Positions 10,771 to 19,134 of a stretch of DNA of 64,000 bases are shown here, piece after piece (position 1 is the first letter of the stretch; each line of letters starts with the position of its first letter). A program made the position numbers and the translations under genes. The notes under the pieces were generated by a model that was not told the origin of the DNA, did not search any database, and saw nothing but the letters and a program-made list of their open reading frames with translations. This stretch comes from JABFRZ01 sp031413955 (lineage in GTDB: Bacteria > Planctomycetota > UBA1135 > GCA-002686595): positions 1-64,000 of the forward strand of contig JANOGB010000024.1 of the NCBI GenBank assembly GCA_031413955.1, in the 5' to 3' direction.

Positions 10771-12339
10771 TCAAGAAACCTGCGGAGCGTGGGGCAGCCA
10801 CTGTTCGCGGGTGAGGAGTATATCCCGCGTGCGTCCGCCCATGTACGGGCCGATCAGGCCGGCCTGCTGCAGCTCGTCCAGCACGCGGCAGGCCTGGTCG
10901 AAGTCGACGCCGAAGCGCCGCTCCAGCATCGAGACGGCCACGCGCTTCTGCTCGAGGATGGCGCAGCCCGCCTCGTACACGAGCTTGCTCCAGCGTTCGC
11001 CCTCTTCGTCACGAGCCTCGCTCCGCCCGGCCCGGGGCGCGGCGACCGGCTGCAGCAGGAACTCCTGTTGCCCCGCGGGCGCCGCAGGGAATGCGGGAGC
11101 TTCCGGCTCGTCCGCGAGCGCTGCCTCCGACTCGTCGGCCGGCGCGATCGCGACGGCGAAGGGATCCTCCTCGCCAGGCTCCGGCTCGTGCACGGGCTTC
11201 GTGGACTCGGGGAGTCCGAAGTCGAAGGTGGAAGTGAGCTCGACCCGGGCGGGCTGGACGGGCGCAGCTTCCTCCTCGAGCTCTTCCTCCTCGTCGAAGA
11301 GCCCGATCTGCTCCCAGGAGGCGTGCGGAGCCGCCGCTTCGGCCGCCTGCGCTCCTGCTTCTTCCTCTTCTTCGCCCGCAAGCTCCAGGGCCTCGGGTGC
11401 GCCTTCTTCCTCGGTCTCGAACTCTCCGCTCAGCGTCGCGGAGAGTCGTTGCTCGTCGCCCTCTTGGCCGGCGAGCTCCTCTGCGGGCAGCTCTTCCCAG
11501 GAAGGCACGGGGGGGGCCAGCACGGAGACCGGGGGCTCATTCGCGCTGGAGGAATGCTGCGCAGCGCCGCAGGAAAGGACCGGGGGCGCTTCCACCGCCT
11601 CGCGTCCAGGGCCGCCCGCCACCTCGAGGTGGGGCGCGCGCGGCGCGCTCACGGGCGCAGCCCGGGGGGGAGCGAACGGACGGATCGTCTCAGCGCGCAC
11701 CGGCACGGCCTCACGGCGCGGCACGGCTTCGTGGCGCGACAGGGGGCGCGTCGGCTGCGTGCGCGGCTCGCTCACAAGCAGCGCGGCCTCGGCCGGCGAG
11801 ACACCGGCGGCGGCATCGTGGCGCGCGGCGAGCCCGACGCGCTGCACCAGCTCGGCGGAGGAGCTGCGCGGCGCGCGTTCGACGGCCAGGATCGTCCAGC
11901 CGAGCCAGGCGAGCGCCAGACCGAGCACCAGGGCCAGCACGCGCCCGAAGATGCCCGGCACGAGCCCCGGCAGCCAGGCGCCGAACTCGCTCTGGCTTCC
12001 GAACGCGCCGAAGAGGAACGCCACCCCGAGCGAGCCGAAGAGCAGCGCGAGCAGCGGGCGCAGGGCGTTCTGCTCGGTCGAGCGCAGGAAGAGCAGCGTC
12101 CCGAGCGCAGCCAGTCCGGCCGAGAACAAGAGGCCGGCCGCGGATCCGAGCAGCGTGACGAGCTCGACCACGGGCCACGTCAAGGTGCTGATCAGCCCGG
12201 GCCTGGGCTCCTGCCCGCGCATGGACAGCACGATCGAAACGGCGAAGAAGCCCCCCACCAGGCAGAAGAGGAAGCCGAGGGCGTCTTGTGCATGGCCCTT
12301 GCCAGCGAAGCCCTTGCCGTTCCGGGTGCGTTCACTCAT
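10771..12339 (-). CDS. FtsK-like protein without the translocase motor
   Basis: This 522-residue protein copies the outer architecture of FtsK but lacks the ATPase. Residues 1-155 hold about four transmembrane helices (for example LGFLFCLVGGFFAVSIVL). A long Pro/Glu-rich, low-complexity linker runs to about residue 450. The last 65 residues form a winged-helix resembling FtsK gamma: YEAGCAILEQKRVAVSMLERRFGV, then a CRVLDELQQAGLIG core and RDILLTREQW. No Walker A or B motif is present. Its ATG lies inside the last codons of ftsK (8-bp overlap), so the two are co-translated. FtsK gamma domains bind XerD and read KOPS sites, so this could be a tethered DNA- or Xer-binding partner of FtsK; that role is inference. 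Confidence 0.75.
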   Translation of the reverse strand: MSERTRNGKGFAGKGHAQDALGFLFCLVGGFFAVSIVLSMRGQEPRPGLISTLTWPVVELVTLLGSAAGLLFSAGLAALGTLLFLRSTEQNALRPLLALLFGSLGVAFLFGAFGSQSEFGAWLPGLVPGIFGRVLALVLGLALAWLGWTILAVERAPRSSSAELVQRVGLAARHDAAAGVSPAEAALLVSEPRTQPTRPLSRHEAVPRREAVPVRAETIRPFAPPRAAPVSAPRAPHLEVAGGPGREAVEAPPVLSCGAAQHSSSANEPPVSVLAPPVPSWEELPAEELAGQEGDEQRLSATLSGEFETEEEGAPEALELAGEEEEEAGAQAAEAAAPHASWEQIGLFDEEEELEEEAAPVQPARVELTSTFDFGLPESTKPVHEPEPGEEDPFAVAIAPADESEAALADEPEAPAFPAAPAGQQEFLLQPVAAPRAGRSEARDEEGERWSKLVYEAGCAILEQKRVAVSMLERRFGVDFDQACRVLDELQQAGLIGPYMGGRTRDILLTREQWLPHAPQVS

Positions 12340-14992
12340 GGGTGATTTCCTCGGGTGTGGAGCGCGCTCGTGCGTGCGGGGCGTCGGCCCGCATGCGTTC
12401 CCAGTCTTCGAGCGACAGGAGGACCTCGCGCGCCTTGCTGCCCTTGAACTCGCCCACCAGGCCCTCGCTGCACATCAGGTCGAGCAGGCGCGAGGCGCGC
12501 GTGTAACCGATGCCGAGCGCGCGCTGCAGCAGGCTGGCGGAGCCGCGCTTCGACTTCAGGATGATGCGCACGGCCTCGTCGAACAGCTCGTCCTGCTCGC
12601 CGCCCCCGCCGGCGTCGCTGGCGGAGCGCTGGCCGGTCGCGGACTGGATCAGCTCCTGGCTGAAGGTCGGCACCGAGTGCTGGCGGATGAAGTCGACCAC
12701 GCCCTGGATCTCGTGGTCCTCGACCAGCGCGCCCTGCACGCGGTTGATCTGCGAGCTCTGCGGCGGCGTGTACAGCATGTCGCCCTGCCCGAGGAGCTTC
12801 TCCGCGCCCATCTGGTCCAGGATCACGCGACTGTCGACCTTGCTCGCCACCTGGAAGGCGATGCGGCACGGCAGGTTGCCCTTGAGCACGCCGGTGATCA
12901 CGTCCGTTGAGGGGCGCTGCGTGGCGACGATCACGTGGATGCCCACGGCGCGCGACTTCTGCGCCAGGCGGGTGATCGAGAGCTCGGCCTCTTTCTTGGA
13001 GGCCATCATGAGGTCGGCCATCTCGTCGATGACCATGACGATGTACGGGACGTGGCGCGGGGTGCGCTCTGCGTCGAACTGGTCTCCGAGCCGCTGCTTC
13101 AGGCCTTCCTCGCCGAGCGCGTTGTAGCCCTTGATGTTGCGCACGCCGGCGCGCTGGAACAGCTCGTAGCGGCCTTCCATCTTTTCGACCGCCCACAGGA
13201 GCACGTTCGTCGCCTGGCGCATGTCGCTGACCACCGGCAGCATCATGTGCGGAACGGTCGCGAACATCTGCAGCTCGACCATCTTCGGGTCCACCAGGAT
13301 CAGCTGCACGTCGTGCGGCGAGCGCGTCAGGAGCAAGCTCACCAGGATCCCGTTGATGCACACCGACTTGCCCGAACCGGTCGTGCCGGCGATCAGGAGG
13401 TGCGGCATGCGCGAGAGGTCCTCGACGATCGCGTTGCCTTCGGCGTCCATGCCGAGGAACAGCGGCAGGGCCATGAACTTCTTGTCGTAGGCCTTCTGCG
13501 TGACGAGCTCGGAGAGGCGCACGACGCGGCGCTTCTCGTTCGGGACCTCGATGCCGATCGTCGACTTGCCCGGGATCGGGGCGATGATGCGCACCGATTT
13601 CGCGCGCAGAGCCGCCGCGATCTCCTGGCTGAGCTGCGTGACCTTGTTCAGGCGCGTGCCCTGGGCCACCTCGAGCTCGTACAGGGTCACTGCGGGGCCG
13701 ACCTTCGCGCCGACGACGGTGGCGTCGACGCGGAACGACCTGAGAGCGTTTTCCAGCCGTCTCGCCTGCGCCTCGACCGCGCGCTCGTCATCCAGGCTCG
13801 AAGGGCGAGCCGGCTCGAGTAACTCGAGCGGCGGCAGCTTCCAGTCGCCGGGCGGCGGCGTGGGCGGCTCCAGCGCGGCCGAGAGCGCCGCAGGAGCCCG
13901 CGCGGGCACGCGCTTCACGGGCTCGACGTCGGCATCCGCGCCGGGCTCACCGCCGGACTCCGCCGCCTGGTTCCAATCGTCCAGGTCGGCGTCGTAGTCC
14001 TCGCTGGGCTCGGCGGCGTCGTCGTCGTCGTCGTCCTTCTTCTCGTCGTCGTCCTTGTCGGCGACTTCTTCTTCGTCGTCGTCGACCCAGTCGACGTCAT
14101 CGCCGTCGAATTCCTCCTCGTCTTCTTCGGCGACGAGATCTCCGGGCCCGGACGGCACGGCGATCTCTCCGGGCGGGGATTCCGTGCCAACCCTCTTCTT
14201 GCGGGTGGCCGGAGCGGGCGGAACGAGCACGGCATGAGCCAGTTGTGGCTCGAGGTCCGCGCCGCGGAGGAAGCTCCACAAACCGACGAGGAGCCGCCTG
14301 AGCCAACCGAGGATCGCCGCGGGAGCGCTTTCGCCTCCCTTGCCTTGGCGCTCGGCGATCCAGTCCCGAAACGCTAGTCCAGCAGGGTAGAAGGCCATTT
14401 CGGTCGCAAGCATGAAGGAGATGAGGGTCGAGAGAACCAACAGGATCCAAAGCCCGGGGTACCCGAGCTTTTCGACGAGTATGGGCGGGACGTATTGTCC
14501 GCCAACGCCCGGCCCGACGAGCTCGAGAGCGAGAAACCCGCCGGGCCCGTAGGGTAGGTCATGGCCGCGGTCACCCGCGGCGAGCTGGAAGAGAAACGCA
14601 GACGAGATCAGGAAGCAAGCGCTTCCAAGAACTCTCACGAGCGGCATCGAGATACCCTTGCGCGCGACCAGCACCGAGCCCCAGGTCGCGGCGAGCAGCA
14701 CCAGCGAATAGGCGCTCCAGCCGAAGCCCGCGAAGGCCCAGGCGGCGACGTAGGCGCCGGCCTGCCCGCCCCAGTTCCCGCCCTCGGCTCCCGCGCGGGG
14801 GCGCTCGAAGCTCGTCAAGGACAGGAGGAGCCACAGGGAAAGCCCGATCGAGAGGAGGCCGAGCATCTCACGGATGCGCTGCGAGGTCTCGCTCGCCGCA
14901 CCCTCGGCCCCGTCGCCGAGGGCCAGGCGCTCGAACAACCCCGCTCCGCGCGAACGACCGCGCTGCGCTTTCTTCTCCTTGCTGCCGGCCAT
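12332..14992 (-). CDS. ftsK: DNA translocase FtsK/SpoIIIE
   Basis: This 886-residue divisome protein pumps chromosomal DNA at the septum. After a basic N-terminus there are four or five transmembrane helices to about residue 235, then a strongly acidic linker with runs of Asp and Glu, then the RecA-like motor with the KSTIGIEVPN block, Walker A GTTGSGKSVC near residue 535, Walker B LILVDPK near 566, and VATQRPSTDVI. The last 70 residues are the winged-helix gamma domain (DEAVRIILKSKRGSASLLQR, then REVLLSLEDW). ATG at 14992 (MAGSKEKK) is preferred over an upstream ATG that adds 24 atypical residues. The next gene overlaps its end. Confidence 0.95.
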   Translation of the reverse strand: MAGSKEKKAQRGRSRGAGLFERLALGDGAEGAASETSQRIREMLGLLSIGLSLWLLLSLTSFERPRAGAEGGNWGGQAGAYVAAWAFAGFGWSAYSLVLLAATWGSVLVARKGISMPLVRVLGSACFLISSAFLFQLAAGDRGHDLPYGPGGFLALELVGPGVGGQYVPPILVEKLGYPGLWILLVLSTLISFMLATEMAFYPAGLAFRDWIAERQGKGGESAPAAILGWLRRLLVGLWSFLRGADLEPQLAHAVLVPPAPATRKKRVGTESPPGEIAVPSGPGDLVAEEDEEEFDGDDVDWVDDDEEEVADKDDDEKKDDDDDDAAEPSEDYDADLDDWNQAAESGGEPGADADVEPVKRVPARAPAALSAALEPPTPPPGDWKLPPLELLEPARPSSLDDERAVEAQARRLENALRSFRVDATVVGAKVGPAVTLYELEVAQGTRLNKVTQLSQEIAAALRAKSVRIIAPIPGKSTIGIEVPNEKRRVVRLSELVTQKAYDKKFMALPLFLGMDAEGNAIVEDLSRMPHLLIAGTTGSGKSVCINGILVSLLLTRSPHDVQLILVDPKMVELQMFATVPHMMLPVVSDMRQATNVLLWAVEKMEGRYELFQRAGVRNIKGYNALGEEGLKQRLGDQFDAERTPRHVPYIVMVIDEMADLMMASKKEAELSITRLAQKSRAVGIHVIVATQRPSTDVITGVLKGNLPCRIAFQVASKVDSRVILDQMGAEKLLGQGDMLYTPPQSSQINRVQGALVEDHEIQGVVDFIRQHSVPTFSQELIQSATGQRSASDAGGGGEQDELFDEAVRIILKSKRGSASLLQRALGIGYTRASRLLDLMCSEGLVGEFKGSKAREVLLSLEDWERMRADAPHARARSTPEEITHE

Positions 14993-15090
14993 CGAGGTAC
15001 GAGCGGCGCCAGCTTTCTGCCGTGGAGTGGCGACCGCGGAGGCGAAACATAGCGTCTCGCCCACCGGAATCGGCCAGTTTCTTCGGTCCC

Positions 15091-15738
15091 CTATCTGGCG
15101 CTCGCCTGGACGAGCTTCGGCAGCCGCACGAGGACCTCGGCCACCGCTCTCTTCGTCCGCCGTTCGAGGCGCCGCTCGGAGCCGTCACAACCCAGGATCG
15201 TCACGCTCGTCCGCGCTCCTCCCAGGGCGCTCTGGTCGTTGAGGACGATGTAATCGGCGCCCTTCCGGCGCAGTTTGGCGCGCGCGCGCGCCTCGCCCGC
15301 GCCGGTTTCCAGAGCGAAGCCGACCACGAGCCGGCGTCCCTTGCGGCGCGCGAGGCTTGCCAGGATGTCCGGGTTGCGCACCAGCTCTATTTTTGCAACA
15401 TCCTCGGATTCGCTGTCCTTGCGCCACTTTCCTGAGCGCTTTCGGAGCGGCCGCCAATCGGCCACCGCGGCGCACATGAACAGCACGTCCGCGCTCCGGA
15501 AGGCCCGGCGGGTCGCGGCCAGCATGTCGCGCGCGCTCACGACGTCGGTGCGCCCCACCCCGGGCGGCGTCGGCAGGTGCACCGGGCCCGCCACGAGGGT
15601 CACCCGATGGCCCGCGCGCGCCGCAGCGGCCGCGATCTCGAAGCCCATGCGCCCGCTGGACTCGTTGGTCAGGTAGCGCACGGGGTCGACGTGCTCGCGG
15701 GTAGGACCCGCCGTCACGAGAACCCGCTTGGGAGGCAT
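15091..15738 (-). CDS. coaB: Phosphopantothenate-cysteine ligase (CoaB domain as a separate protein)
   Basis: This 215-residue protein joins cysteine to 4'-phosphopantothenate in coenzyme A synthesis. It carries the CoaB signatures VTAGPTREHVDPVRYLTNESSG at the N-terminus (split here for length: TAGPTREHVDPVR then LTNESSGRMG), CAAVADWRP, KIELVRNPDIL, GFALETG, and the ADYIVLND block near the end. In most bacteria this domain is fused behind CoaC in one CoaBC protein. Here it is a separate gene starting two bases after the coaC stop. The ATG at 15738 is the natural start next to that stop. Confidence 0.94.
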   Translation of the reverse strand: MPPKRVLVTAGPTREHVDPVRYLTNESSGRMGFEIAAAAARAGHRVTLVAGPVHLPTPPGVGRTDVVSARDMLAATRRAFRSADVLFMCAAVADWRPLRKRSGKWRKDSESEDVAKIELVRNPDILASLARRKGRRLVVGFALETGAGEARARAKLRRKGADYIVLNDQSALGGARTSVTILGCDGSERRLERRTKRAVAEVLVRLPKLVQASAR

Positions 15739-15740
15739 CC

Positions 15741-16280
15741 CTACCCCATCCGCTGCCTGAGCCGCGCGACGATCGTTGCAGGCTCGGCGAGCCGTCCACG
15801 GCCCTCGTCCCCGCACGCGAGCCGCCCGGCGTCCGGCTCGATCAACTCCCAGCCGTCCCGCCCGAGCTGGGTCAGGTGCCGCGCGATCGGGGCCGCGGCC
15901 AGCATGTGCGGGTTCATGGCCGGGCACAGGAGGCGCGGCACGTTCGGGGGGAGCGCCAGGGCCACGGTCGTGACGAGATCGTCCGCCAGGCCGAGGGCCA
16001 GGCGCGCGAGCAGGTCGGCCGTGGCTGGCGCCACCAGGAACACCTGCGCCCAGCGCGCGAGCTCGATGTGATCCATCCCCGCGCGGCGCGCGTCGCCGAA
16101 CTCGGTGACGAAGGCAGCCTGGCCGGTGAGGGCCTCGAAGAGCTGGGGCCGCACGAGCTCGGCCGCGCGCGGCGTCAGGAGGCAGCGCACCTCGTGGCCG
16201 TCCTGGGCGAGCGTGCTCGCCAGATCGCAAGCCTTGTGCAGGGCCGCGGAAGCGCCGGCAGCCAGGAGGATGCGGCTCAT
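15741..16280 (-). CDS. coaC: Phosphopantothenoylcysteine decarboxylase (CoaC as a separate protein)
   Basis: This 179-residue flavoprotein decarboxylates phosphopantothenoylcysteine to phosphopantetheine. It shows the flavin-binding fold start ILLAAGASAALHKAC, the active-site histidine region MDHIELARWAQ, the VAPATADLLARLA loop, PAMNPHM, and the substrate clamp ACGDEGRGRLAEP. Its stop is two bases before coaB, so the pair acts like a CoaBC split in two. Upstream, a palindromic repeat separates it from gmk, in the position where rpoZ is often found in other bacteria. Confidence 0.94.
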   Translation of the reverse strand: MSRILLAAGASAALHKACDLASTLAQDGHEVRCLLTPRAAELVRPQLFEALTGQAAFVTEFGDARRAGMDHIELARWAQVFLVAPATADLLARLALGLADDLVTTVALALPPNVPRLLCPAMNPHMLAAAPIARHLTQLGRDGWELIEPDAGRLACGDEGRGRLAEPATIVARLRQRMG

Positions 16281-16312
16281 GCGTTGCGCCTCTGTTGCAA
16301 CTGTTCTCCTTC

Positions 16313-16398
16313 TCTCTGTGAGGCTCTGTGCCCTCCGTGTCTCTGTGGTCGGTTCGATCCAACCACAGAGGCGCAGAGGGCACAGAGGTCCACAGAGA
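16313..16398. repeat. CACAGAGG-family palindromic repeat, copy 1
   Basis: Two arms (about 16313-16350 and 16361-16398) are inverted copies: CTCTGTGCCCTC and CTCTGTGGT on the left pair with ACCACAGAG and GAGGGCACAGAG on the right around a 10-base centre. A second copy is at 27478-27630. The repeat fills the gap between gmk and coaC. CACAGAGG-type palindromes are known as dispersed repeats in several phyla; here I infer the same class. It could fold in RNA and act on operon mRNA. Confidence 0.8.
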
Positions 16399-16974
16399 TC
16401 AGCGCGCGCTCCCGCGCGGTTCCAGGCTCAGGCCCGCCAGGCGCCGCACCTCGGTCACGGCCCGTTCCAGATCGACGTTCACGACCACGTGATCGTAGCG
16501 CTCGCGCGCGCGCATCTCCTCGCGCGCCTTCGCCATCCGTCGCTCGATCACGTCGGGCGAGTCCGTGCCGCGCTGTTCGAGGCGCGTGCGCAGGCTCGCC
16601 AGATCCGGGGGCGCGATGAAGATGTACACGCCCGGCAGCCCCAGGGCCTTGAGCTGCGCGCCGCCCTGCACGTCGATCTCGAGCAAGAAGACTTTCCCCG
16701 CCGCGAGCGCGCGCTCCATGGGGCCGCGCGGCGTGCCGTACAGGTTGCCGTGCACCTCGGCCCACTCGATGAAGGCCCCGCGCTCGATCTCGGCTCGGAA
16801 GCGCGCCTTGTCCAGGAAGTCGTAGTCGCGGCCCTCGACCTCGCCCGTGCGCGGCGCGCGGGTGGTGGCGCTGACCGAGAACTCCACGCGCGGATCCGCC
16901 AGCAAGCGCTGGCAGATCGTGCTCTTGCCCGAACCCGAAGGGCCGGAAACTACCAGCATCGTGCCCTGGTTCAC
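16399..16974 (-). CDS. gmk: Guanylate kinase
   Basis: This 191-residue enzyme phosphorylates GMP to GDP with ATP. The P-loop VVSGPSGSGKST follows the start, and GMP-binding residues appear in SVSATTRAPRTGEVEGRDY and the EWAEVHGNLYGTP block. The lid and C-terminal helices match the family, and the length is usual. A GTG at 16974, eight bases after the yicC stop, gives the normal spacing MNQGTMLVVSG; the ATG five codons later is the alternative. It lies in the order secG-yicC-gmk-coaC-coaB, as in many bacteria except that rpoZ is missing. Confidence 0.95.
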   Translation of the reverse strand: MNQGTMLVVSGPSGSGKSTICQRLLADPRVEFSVSATTRAPRTGEVEGRDYDFLDKARFRAEIERGAFIEWAEVHGNLYGTPRGPMERALAAGKVFLLEIDVQGGAQLKALGLPGVYIFIAPPDLASLRTRLEQRGTDSPDVIERRMAKAREEMRARERYDHVVVNVDLERAVTEVRRLAGLSLEPRGSAR

Positions 16975-16982
16975 GGCGCCGC

Positions 16983-17861
16983 CTACTCGACGTTCTGCAC
17001 CTGCTCGCGCAGGCGCTCGACGTGGGTCTTGGCCTCCACAACCCAGTGGGCGACCGTGGCGTCCGAGCACTTGGCGCCGAGCGTGTTCACCTCGCGGAAG
17101 ATCTCCTGCACCAGGAAATCGAGCTGGCGTCCGATGCGCCCGCCCTTGGCTACGAAGGTCTCGAGCTGACCCAGGTGGCTCGCCAGGCGGGTGAGCTCCT
17201 CGGACACGTCCAGCTTGTCGGCCTGCAGCGCGATCTCGCGCGCGAGGTCCGCACTGGTCACGGGCACCTTCCCGCCGAGCAGCGCCTGGACGCGCTTCTC
17301 CAGCGCGGCGCGCTGACCGCGCACGACGCTCGGCAGGCGCTTCTGGATGCGCGCCGCGAGCTTCTCGAGCGCCTGCGCGTTCTTGCGCAAGTCGGCTGCC
17401 AGCGCCGCGCCCTCGGTGGCGCGCATCGCCAGCATGCCCGCCAGCGCCTGGTCCACGAGCTCCAGCACGGCCGCGCGCACCTGGCTGCCGTCTTCCACGG
17501 CGGCGGATTCGCACAACACGCCCGGCAGGTTCACGAGCGTGTCCAGCGAGAGCGCGGCGGGGAGCCCGAGCTCGCCCGCCAGGGCCGTGAGTTCGCGCGC
17601 GTAGCGCCGTGCGAGCTCGCGATCGACGTGTGCCGGGCTCGCGCCCTCGGAACGATCCAGCGCCAGGTTGACGCTCACCGTGCCGCGCTCGCACTGCGCG
17701 CGCACACGCTCCTCGACCTCCGGTTCGAGCGCCGCCAGGGTCTCGGGCAAGCGCGTCTTCACGGCCAGGTGCCGGTGGTTGACGCTGCGCACCTCGACCC
17801 GCAGCGACGCGCCCTGCGCCTCGCTCGAGGCGGATCCGAAGCCCGTCATCGAGCGCAGCAT
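16983..17861 (-). CDS. yicC: YicC family endoribonuclease
   Basis: This 292-residue protein has the YicC N-terminal signature MLRSMTGFGSAS and the VEVRSVNHRHL block, and the C-terminal DUF1732 signature KGGRIGRQLDFLVQEIFREVNTLGAK followed by KTHVERLREQVQNVE (written here in short pieces: GRIGRQLDFL, FREVNTLGAK, VERLREQVQNVE). Family members are RNases that affect small RNA turnover and stationary-phase survival. The gene is immediately upstream of gmk, its usual neighbour. The ATG giving MLRSMTGFG is the conserved start. Confidence 0.94.
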   Translation of the reverse strand: MLRSMTGFGSASSEAQGASLRVEVRSVNHRHLAVKTRLPETLAALEPEVEERVRAQCERGTVSVNLALDRSEGASPAHVDRELARRYARELTALAGELGLPAALSLDTLVNLPGVLCESAAVEDGSQVRAAVLELVDQALAGMLAMRATEGAALAADLRKNAQALEKLAARIQKRLPSVVRGQRAALEKRVQALLGGKVPVTSADLAREIALQADKLDVSEELTRLASHLGQLETFVAKGGRIGRQLDFLVQEIFREVNTLGAKCSDATVAHWVVEAKTHVERLREQVQNVE

Positions 17862-17880
17862 GGCGCGGGATCCGCGGGAC

Positions 17881-18159
17881 CTACTTCGTGGGATCGGCCG
17901 GCGTGACGAGCGCGTCCAGGACCGAGCCACCGGGCTCGGTGCGGTCGAGCACGTGCAGGGTCACGGCCGAGGCCAGGAAGAAGAAGGCTACCCACATCGT
18001 GAACTTGTGGATGCCCTGGGCGGCGACGCCGAAGGTCTGCTGGCCGTGCTCGCCGAGGGCCTGGCCGAAGCCGCCACCGCGCCCTTCCTGCAGCAGGATG
18101 ACGACGATCAGCACGATCGCGAGAACCACGAAGACGATGTAGAGGAATACGGAAAGCAT
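17881..18159 (-). CDS. secG: Preprotein translocase subunit SecG
   Basis: This 92-residue protein is the small SecG subunit of the SecYEG channel. It has two transmembrane helices (FLYIVFVVLAIVLIVVILLQ and the KFTMWVAFFFLASAVTL region) joined by the glycine-rich GRGGGFGQALG loop that marks the family. It lies 19 bp upstream of yicC and downstream of tpiA, a common tpiA-secG neighbourhood, but here a 193-bp inverted-repeat element separates it from tpiA. The ATG giving MLSVFLY is chosen because the longer upstream frame reads into that element. Confidence 0.93.
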   Translation of the reverse strand: MLSVFLYIVFVVLAIVLIVVILLQEGRGGGFGQALGEHGQQTFGVAAQGIHKFTMWVAFFFLASAVTLHVLDRTEPGGSVLDALVTPADPTK

Positions 18160-18175
18160 GGAGCGCTCGAGTGAC

Positions 18176-18368
18176 TTAGCAGGCCGTTGAAAAAGTCCCG
18201 TCGCGAGGCAAAGCACGCTTGGACGGGGCTAGGAACGCGACAGAGAGACAGCGGAAGCGGCCCTTCTGGCCGCTGAGCATGGCCTGGCTTGATACGAAAC
18301 GACGAGCGTGACGACGCCACGTCGAAGCGTGCGAAGCCGTAGTAGGGACCTTTTCCAACGGACTGCTA
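18176..18368. mobile_element. MITE-like element with GCAGNCCGTTG termini
   Basis: The left end reads TAGCAGGCCGTTGAAAAAG and the right end, inverted, TAGCAGTCCGTTGGAAAAGG, so the 193-bp stretch is bounded by about 24-bp inverted repeats. It contains no gene. Termini of this type recur in many bacterial genomes as non-autonomous elements; that comparison is from memory. It lies between tpiA and secG and its outermost CTA provides the TAG stop of tpiA. Confidence 0.75.
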
Positions 18369-19134
18369 GCGCGGAGCCGCGTCGATGATCGGGAGGAAGG
18401 TCTCGCTCTTCAAGGATGCACCGCCGACCAGGGCCCCCGTCGACGTCCGGGGCCACGAGGATCGAGGCGGCGTTGTTCGCCGTGACGCTGCCGCCGTACT
18501 GGATGCACAGGCTCTCGGCCGCGCCCTCGTCGTACAGGCCCGAGAGCACGCCGCGCAGGTACTGGTGGACCTGGCTCGCCTGCTCGGGCGTGGCGTTCTG
18601 GCCCGTGCCGATGGCCCAGACGGGTTCGTAGGCCAGCGTGATGCGCGCGAGCTCGGCCCGGGTCACACCCGCCAGGGCGCGCGTGAGCTGGCGCGCGACG
18701 ACCGTTTCGGTGCGCTTCTCGCGCCGTTCCTCGAGCGTCTCACCGACGCACAGGATCGCCTCCAGATCGGCCTCGAGCAGGCGCCGGAGCTTCTGGTTGG
18801 CGAGCTCGTCGCTCTCACTGTAAACGTGCCGCCGCTCGGAGTGCCCCACCAGCGCGAAGCGCGCGCCAACGTCCTTCAGCATGCCGGCCGAGACCTCGCC
18901 CGTGAAGGCGCCGGAAACGCGCTCGCACACGTCCTGCGCGCCCACCAGAATTGCGCTCCCCGCCAGGGCCTGGACCACCTCGGAGAGGTACACGAAGGGC
19001 GGGACCACGGCCACGCGCAGGCCTTGCCCGCGTTGCGCGGCACCGCGTTGCTCGCGCAGGGTGGCGCACAGCGCGAGCGCCGCCTTGCGGTCGAGATTCA
19101 TCTTCCAGTTGCCGGCGACGAAGCCCTTCCTCAT
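18366..19134 (-). CDS. tpiA: Triosephosphate isomerase (one apparent +1 frameshift near the end)
   Basis: The enzyme interconverts dihydroxyacetone phosphate and glyceraldehyde 3-phosphate. GNWKMN, the catalytic His in GHSERR, the catalytic Glu in AYEPVWAIGTG and the phosphate loop YGGSVTANN are all present. After APDVDG the frame breaks: a run of five G (C at 18434-18438 on the plus strand) holds one base too many. Removing it restores ALVGGASLKSETFLPIID and a stop at the boundary of the MITE. As written, the frame runs on without homology. The break may be a base-calling error, since the gene is essential in most bacteria. The ATG overlaps the DAHP synthase stop (ATGA). Confidence 0.88.

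Noticed and set aside
9488..12910. A 1140-codon plus-strand frame over rimO and the ftsK pair
   Set aside because: It crosses three well-supported genes in antisense, with low-complexity Ser/Arg stretches and no motif.
14019..14065. Tandem GTC units that could be taken for a repeat array or CRISPR-like feature
   Set aside because: No spacers; they are simply the Asp codons of the acidic FtsK linker.
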